From: Tabrizicola sp.
GTDB lineage: Bacteria; Pseudomonadota; Alphaproteobacteria; Rhodobacterales; Rhodobacteraceae
Direction: 5' to 3'
Length of the DNA stretch: 64,000 bases
NCBI RefSeq assembly: GCF_022842145.1
Contig: NZ_JALHQD010000001.1
Location: forward strand, 901,701 to 965,700
A program made the position numbers and the translations under genes. The notes beneath the pieces were generated by a model, which was not told where the DNA came from, did no database searches, and worked only from the letters and a program-made list of their open reading frames with translations. Of the stretch, positions 60,234-64,000 are shown in pieces (the first letter of the stretch is position 1; each line of letters begins with the position of its first letter).

Positions 60234-62108
60234 ATGCCGGCACCACGCAGCGCGGATGACGAGGTTTTCGAGCTGCGGCTTGCCCGTTCGGCGCCCGACC
60301 TTTTCCCGATGCTGGAGGCGCTTTACGCCACCCATAGGGACTATCCGACCTTCCGCGACAAGCTGGTCAAGGCTTTGAGGAAAGGCTGGGCTGTTCGGCC
60401 CGCCGACCTGAAGCGCCTCGATCTCGCGCGCGACCTGCAACCGGACTGGTTCCAGCGGCCTGATATGGCGGGCTATGTCTTCTACATCGACCGTTTCAAC
60501 GGTTCGTTGCGGGGGGTGCTGGAGAAGCTGGACTACCTGCAGGATCTGGGGATCACCTATGTCCACCTGATGCCCTGCCTGAAGCCCCGACCCGGCGACA
60601 GCGACGGCGGCTATTCGGTGATGGACTACCGCCAGATCAACCCGGATTTCGGCTCGATGGCGGACTTCGAGGCCGTCAGCGCCGCCCTGCGCGCGCGGGG
60701 CATGTCGCTCTGCGTGGACCTGGTTCTGAACCACACGGCGAAGGAACATGCCTGGGCCAAGAAGGCTGCGAAGGGGGATGCGATCTATCAGGACTACTAC
60801 CTGATGTTCGACACGCCGGACATGCCGACCCTTTACGAACAGACCCTGGTCGAGGTCTTTCCCGACAACGCTCCGGGCAACTTCACCCATTACCCCGAGA
60901 TCGGGAAATGGGTCTGGACCACCTTCAACGAACACCAGTGGGACCTGGACTGGGCCAACCCGGCGGTGTTCCTGGAGATCGTCGAGGTCATGCTGTTCCT
61001 CGCGAACAAGGGGGTCGACGTGCTACGGCTGGACGCGGTGGCCTTCATGTGGAAGCGCCTTGGCACCCGCTGCCAGTCGGAACCCGAGGTCCACATGATC
61101 CTTCAGGCGCTCCGGGCGTGCAGCCGGATCGCCTCGGCCGCTGTGCTGCATCTGGAAGAGGCCATCGTCGCCCCGGCCGAGATGCTGCCCTATCTGGGGC
61201 GCGGGAAACACGACGGGAAAGAGGGGAACCTCGCCTACCACAACAGCCTGATGGTGCAGTTCTGGTCCTCGCTGGCCACCCGCGACACGCGACTGATGAC
61301 CCATGTTCTGGGCACGCATTTCCCCGACCGGCTGACCAACGCGACCTATGCGACCTACATCCGTTGCCACGATGACATCGGCTGGGCGGTGACGGATGAG
61401 GATGCCGCGGCGGTCGGGGTGTCGGGGCATGGGCACCGGACCTTCCTGTCGGACTTCTATGAGGGCACGTTCCCCGGCACCTTCGCGAAGGGGGCGCTGT
61501 TCCAGGTGAACGAACTGACCGGGGACAAGCGGATCTCGGGGTCGTTTGCCAGTCTCGCGGGGCTGGAGACGGCGCCGGATGCGGGGGAGGTGGACCTTGC
61601 GGTGCAGCGGATCCTGATGGGGCATGCGCTGATTGCGGCCTGGGGGGGGATACCGCTGATCTACATGGGTGATGAACTCGCCCTGACGAACGACTACGGC
61701 TACCTTCAGGACCCCCACCACGCCCATGACAGCCGCTGGATTCACCGGCCGCGGATGGACTGGGCGGCGGCGGAGGGGCGGGAGACGGGGGGCAGTCCCT
61801 CGGCGCGGGTGTTCCGGGGGGTGCGGCAGATCTTGGCGCGGCGGCGGGCGACGGGGGAGCTGCACGCGGCCCATCCGGTGCGGGTCGTGGGGTCGGGGAA
61901 CGATGCGGTGCTGGCGGTGCAGCGGGTCGCGCCGACGGGGGTTCTGCTGGGGCTCTTCAACTTCACCGAACAGTGGCAGCACCTGCCGGAGGGGTGGGTG
62001 CGGGCGCTGGGGGTCTCACGGATGTGGGATGAACTTTCCGAGTCGGAGGTCACCCCGCATGGAGGGCAGGTCGTGTTGCCGCCCTATGCGAGGGTCTGGT
62101 TGGTTTGA
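60234..62108 (+). CDS. Amylosucrase-like GH13 glucosyltransferase
   Basis: Alpha-amylase-superfamily enzyme of 624 residues, matching amylosucrase in length and motifs. It would transfer glucose from sucrose to glucan and release fructose. Visible sites are YVFYIDRFNGSLRGVLEKLDYL, the nucleophile Asp in VLRLDAVAFMWKR (about residue 267), the acid/base Glu in HLEEAIVAPAEML (about 307), and the transition-state Asp in RCHDDIGWAV (about 380). MPCLKPRPGDSDGGYSV is typical of the subfamily. GGGAGG precedes the ATG at 60234. GC is higher in the last third. No sucrose transporter or fructokinase is adjacent. Confidence 0.9.
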   Translation: MPAPRSADDEVFELRLARSAPDLFPMLEALYATHRDYPTFRDKLVKALRKGWAVRPADLKRLDLARDLQPDWFQRPDMAGYVFYIDRFNGSLRGVLEKLDYLQDLGITYVHLMPCLKPRPGDSDGGYSVMDYRQINPDFGSMADFEAVSAALRARGMSLCVDLVLNHTAKEHAWAKKAAKGDAIYQDYYLMFDTPDMPTLYEQTLVEVFPDNAPGNFTHYPEIGKWVWTTFNEHQWDLDWANPAVFLEIVEVMLFLANKGVDVLRLDAVAFMWKRLGTRCQSEPEVHMILQALRACSRIASAAVLHLEEAIVAPAEMLPYLGRGKHDGKEGNLAYHNSLMVQFWSSLATRDTRLMTHVLGTHFPDRLTNATYATYIRCHDDIGWAVTDEDAAAVGVSGHGHRTFLSDFYEGTFPGTFAKGALFQVNELTGDKRISGSFASLAGLETAPDAGEVDLAVQRILMGHALIAAWGGIPLIYMGDELALTNDYGYLQDPHHAHDSRWIHRPRMDWAAAEGRETGGSPSARVFRGVRQILARRRATGELHAAHPVRVVGSGNDAVLAVQRVAPTGVLLGLFNFTEQWQHLPEGWVRALGVSRMWDELSESEVTPHGGQVVLPPYARVWLV

Positions 62109-62114
62109 GGCTGT

Positions 62115-62187
62115 CCACGCGTGGGCAGATTCTGGTAGCCTTTGAAATCAAGGGCTTGAGTGCGGGCGTTCAGGATTGGTTAACCGT
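62115..62187 (+). repeat. Intergenic repeat family 2, copy 2
   Basis: CCACGCGTGGGC, a gap, TGAAATCAAGGGCTTG, TGCGGGCGTTCAG and GTTAACC occur in the same order as in 35814-35885. It lies between the convergent amylosucrase and yggS genes. Confidence 0.75.
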
Positions 62188-62202
62188 GATGCGCCCAAGC
62201 GC

Positions 62203-62224
62203 GGTGCGCTGTAGCGCACCCTAC
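62203..62224. repeat. Intergenic repeat family 3 (GGTGCGCT-type hairpin), copy 2
   Basis: GGTGCGC-TGTA-GCGCACC is a perfect 7-base hairpin, followed by CTAC as in copy 1 at 1848. It includes the yggS stop codon and sits between convergent genes. Confidence 0.65.
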
Positions 62225-62880
62225 GCTGCGGGATAGGTCCGCGCACCGAAGATCGCGCTGCCGACGCGGATGTGGGTTGCGCCGTGGGCCACGGCGGCCT
62301 CAAAATCGCCGCTCATTCCCATCGACAGGCCCGTCAGCCCGTGATCGGCGGCCATCCGGGCCAGCATGGCGAAATGGGGGGTGGAGTCCTGATCCTCGGG
62401 CGGGATGCACATCAGGCCGACGGGGGAGAGGTCCATCGCCCGGCAGTCCGTGAGAAAGCCCTCCAGATCGGCGGGCAGGACGCCGGCCTTCTGTGGTTCC
62501 TCTCCGGTGTTCACCTGCACGAAAAGCTGCGGCAAGCTGCCCCGCGCCTGGCCCAGGCTGGCCAGCTTCTGCGCCAGGGAGGGACGGTCCAGCGTATGGA
62601 TCGCGTCGAAAAGGTCCACCGCGACCTTCGCCTTGTTGGTCTGCAAGGGGCCGATCATGTGCAGCTCCAGCGGGCCGTAGTGGTCGCGCCAAGCGGGCCA
62701 TTTCCCGGCCGCTTCTTGCACGTAATTCTCGCCAAAGACGCGGTAGCCCTGGTCCAGAACCGCCTGAACCCGCTCGGCCGGCTGGACCTTCGAGACGGCT
62801 ATCAGCTTGACCGACCCCTCGGCCCGCCCCGCCGCCTGTTCCGCTGCGTGCAACCGTTCCGTGATGTCCGCCAGTGCCAT
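62221..62880 (-). CDS. yggS: YggS/PROSC family PLP homeostasis protein
   Basis: Pyridoxal-phosphate-binding protein of 219 residues with the alanine racemase-like barrel only; controls intracellular PLP and affects amino acid balance. PLP lysine in LIAVSKVQP (about residue 34), then GYRVFGENYVQEA, HMIGPLQTNKAK, VQVNTGEEPQKAG and LSMGMSGDFEAAVAHG. ATG 62880 with GGGGGA upstream is preferred to the TTG at 62904. Confidence 0.95.
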   Translation of the reverse strand: MALADITERLHAAEQAAGRAEGSVKLIAVSKVQPAERVQAVLDQGYRVFGENYVQEAAGKWPAWRDHYGPLELHMIGPLQTNKAKVAVDLFDAIHTLDRPSLAQKLASLGQARGSLPQLFVQVNTGEEPQKAGVLPADLEGFLTDCRAMDLSPVGLMCIPPEDQDSTPHFAMLARMAADHGLTGLSMGMSGDFEAAVAHGATHIRVGSAIFGARTYPAA

Positions 62881-62925
62881 GCTGTCCCCCGTTAAAGAGG
62901 GCAACCTAACGGCGCAGCGCCAAAA

Positions 62926-62956
62926 GGAAAGAGCGGGCGCATGGCCCGCTCTTTCC
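62926..62956 (-). terminator. Strong intrinsic terminator after the porin gene
   Basis: GGAAAGAGCGGGC and GCCCGCTCTTTCC form a perfect 13-base stem with a five-base loop. On the minus strand it is followed by TTTTG. It lies 20 bases after the porin stop codon and before yggS, so it separates the two. Confidence 0.88.
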
Positions 62957-62976
62957 GTTCGTCCGATCCGGGTGGA

Positions 62977-63915
62977 TCAGAACGAGAAGTTCAGGCCCAG
63001 ATCCACCGCGTTGGTATCGGCGGTATCGTTCTTGACGTAGCCGCCCGAAACCTTGGCACCACCGCCCAGATCGTAGGAGGCGCCAAGACCGTAGCCTTTC
63101 GCGCTTGACGAGGTGCCAAGGTCGTTGGTCAGCAGGTCTTCATCGTCCGACACGAAAGCGGTGACACTCAGCGCGTCAGCGGTATAGGTCGCCGATACGG
63201 AGTGCTGCTTCCACTCCTCGCCCTGGTTGTTGCTGCCATCGGCATAGATCGCCTTCAGCGTCACGCCACCGAAGGTTGCCGAGCCGCCGAGAACGAACTG
63301 CTCCCACTCGTATTCATCTTCGGCGTCCAGATTTTCGTAACCCAGAGATACGGTATATGCCCCGGTCGAATACTTTGCGGCAATGGACGTCGCTTCTGCA
63401 CCGTCGGCGACGCTGATCTGGGTGGACGAGAGATACAGAGAGACGCTTCCCGTCGTGTATTCGTAAAGGGCCGAGGTGTCCTGTGGGTCATCCAAGCCGA
63501 TAGCGGGCGTGCCATCGAAATCGCTGCCGCCGTTCGCAAGATAGGTAATCTCGTTCAGGTCGCTGAGGCCGGTGTATCCCACACCATCCGTCTGTCCGGT
63601 CGCGGCGTTTGCTGCCCCGTCCACGTCGCCCATCGACAGCTTGCCGAAAGCGCCCGAGATGAACACGGTGGAGTCGCCGTTGGCGGTGTTGCCCTGGCCG
63701 GACTGGTCAGCGCGGACCGACGCGCCGAAGGACAGGCCGGTGTCGGTTTCGCCCGATGCGGCAAAGTTGACCCGCACGCGGCTGGAGAAGACCGGGCCGA
63801 CAGCGCCGAAGTCGTCGATGATACCCATCCTCGCCGAGCCGGTGATGGTCACCTCGGCGGAGGCGATGCCGACAGTGGTGACAAGGATGGCGGTGGATGC
63901 AAGAAGCGTGAACAA
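62977..63915 (-). CDS. Outer-membrane porin, 5' end irregular
   Basis: Rhodobacter-type general porin of about 312 residues. A signal-peptide core (LLASTAILVTTVGIASA) leads into EVTITGSARMGI, then alternating beta strands, ending in LGLNFSF with the terminal Phe needed for outer-membrane insertion. The only possible start in this frame is a TTG at 63915, just after an in-frame TGA. An ATG at 63925 in another frame would give the expected basic MRR start if one T were removed. Either the gene is frame-disrupted at its second to fifth codon, or the sequence has a one-base error. A non-standard TTG start is a third option. Confidence 0.85.
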   Translation of the reverse strand: MFTLLASTAILVTTVGIASAEVTITGSARMGIIDDFGAVGPVFSSRVRVNFAASGETDTGLSFGASVRADQSGQGNTANGDSTVFISGAFGKLSMGDVDGAANAATGQTDGVGYTGLSDLNEITYLANGGSDFDGTPAIGLDDPQDTSALYEYTTGSVSLYLSSTQISVADGAEATSIAAKYSTGAYTVSLGYENLDAEDEYEWEQFVLGGSATFGGVTLKAIYADGSNNQGEEWKQHSVSATYTADALSVTAFVSDDEDLLTNDLGTSSSAKGYGLGASYDLGGGAKVSGGYVKNDTADTNAVDLGLNFSF

Positions 63916-64000
63916 GGCGCCTCATTCGTCGCTTGGCAATATTCCGCTTGTTGCCGCACGCCACCAATCGTGGCCCGTGTTCGCGCAACTGTCTGAAGAC
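63916..64000. promoter_or_regulatory. Porin upstream region to the window edge
   Basis: These 85 bases lie upstream of the porin on the minus strand and should include its leader and ribosome binding site. The sequence GAATGAGGCG just before the TTG could serve as a GAGG-type site. No complete promoter can be assigned because the window ends. Confidence 0.35.

Noticed and set aside
59166-60935. 589-codon minus-strand ORF
   Set aside because: Only its last 129 codons (the NTF2-like protein) look like protein. The rest is antisense to the YkuD and amylosucrase genes.

Overview
The window is high-GC, densely packed DNA from an alphaproteobacterium, most probably a member of the Rhodobacterales (Rhodobacteraceae). 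The lineage is inferred from the gene families: an FdsGBACD-type soluble formate dehydrogenase, a TIGR02302-type low-complexity protein, DUF1523, DUF3035, heparinase II/III next to purH, a Rhodobacter-type porin, and two intergenic repeat families. All genes read as chromosomal. I found no rRNA, tRNA, CRISPR array, transposase or phage structural gene.

Layout. 0-1 kb: 3' part of a proline racemase/hydroxyproline epimerase gene, then a repeat-rich spacer. 1-6 kb: an exported hypothetical protein, uvrC, and a coupled trio (S49 peptidase, zinc-ribbon membrane peptide, pteridine-reductase-like SDR). 5.8-12.9 kb: a LysR regulator and a six-gene NAD-dependent formate dehydrogenase operon (fdsG, fdsB, DUF4287 gene, fdsA, fdhD, fdsD), mostly joined by 4-base start/stop overlaps. 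13-21 kb: proC-like, lysA, TIGR02302 protein, DUF1624 membrane protein, pheT. 21.3-29.4 kb (minus strand): a nine-gene, tightly coupled operon of unknown function built around an AAA+ ATPase, a long coiled-coil protein and several small membrane proteins. Two membrane genes in it have clearly lower GC. This is the best candidate for an undescribed system. 29.6-31.3 kb: panB-panC. 31.4-35.8 kb: cupin, L,D-transpeptidase lipoprotein, creatinase, zf-TFIIB protein, P1-family peptidase. 35.9-42.8 kb (minus): moaE/moaD/pgsA, a paired M16 protease, DUF3035 lipoprotein, lspA, purH. 42.8-46.9 kb (minus): heparinase II/III-like protein and two saccharopine-dehydrogenase-type enzymes. 47.0-50.4 kb: a complete dTDP-L-rhamnose operon (rfbC-rfbB-rfbD-rfbA). 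50.4-56.9 kb: DUF2834 protein, two tiny lipoproteins, argH, TlpA-like thioredoxin, a RES-domain protein with no antitoxin beside it, xthA, a small exported protein, an OmpR-type regulator, a PhyH-family dioxygenase. 57-64 kb: LacI regulator, ribA, NTF2-like protein, YkuD-domain protein, amylosucrase, YggS, and a porin whose 5' end looks frame-disrupted.

How the genes work together. The formate dehydrogenase needs molybdenum cofactor, and moaD/moaE lie in the same window. lspA would mature the several predicted lipoproteins. The rfb operon supplies an activated sugar for surface polysaccharide. Hydroxyproline, creatine, lysine/saccharopine and formate enzymes point to a heterotroph that uses small nitrogenous and C1 compounds.

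Non-coding structure is rich. At least four families of short intergenic repeats recur, often between convergent genes. There is a 59-base three-way-junction repeat at 45.8 kb, a clear intrinsic terminator on the minus strand at 54.8 kb, and a double-dyad operator in front of the AAA+ operon. Start sites below were often moved inward from the ORF track using stop/start overlaps and Shine-Dalgarno spacing. Family names come from sequence reading and memory; no database search was run.
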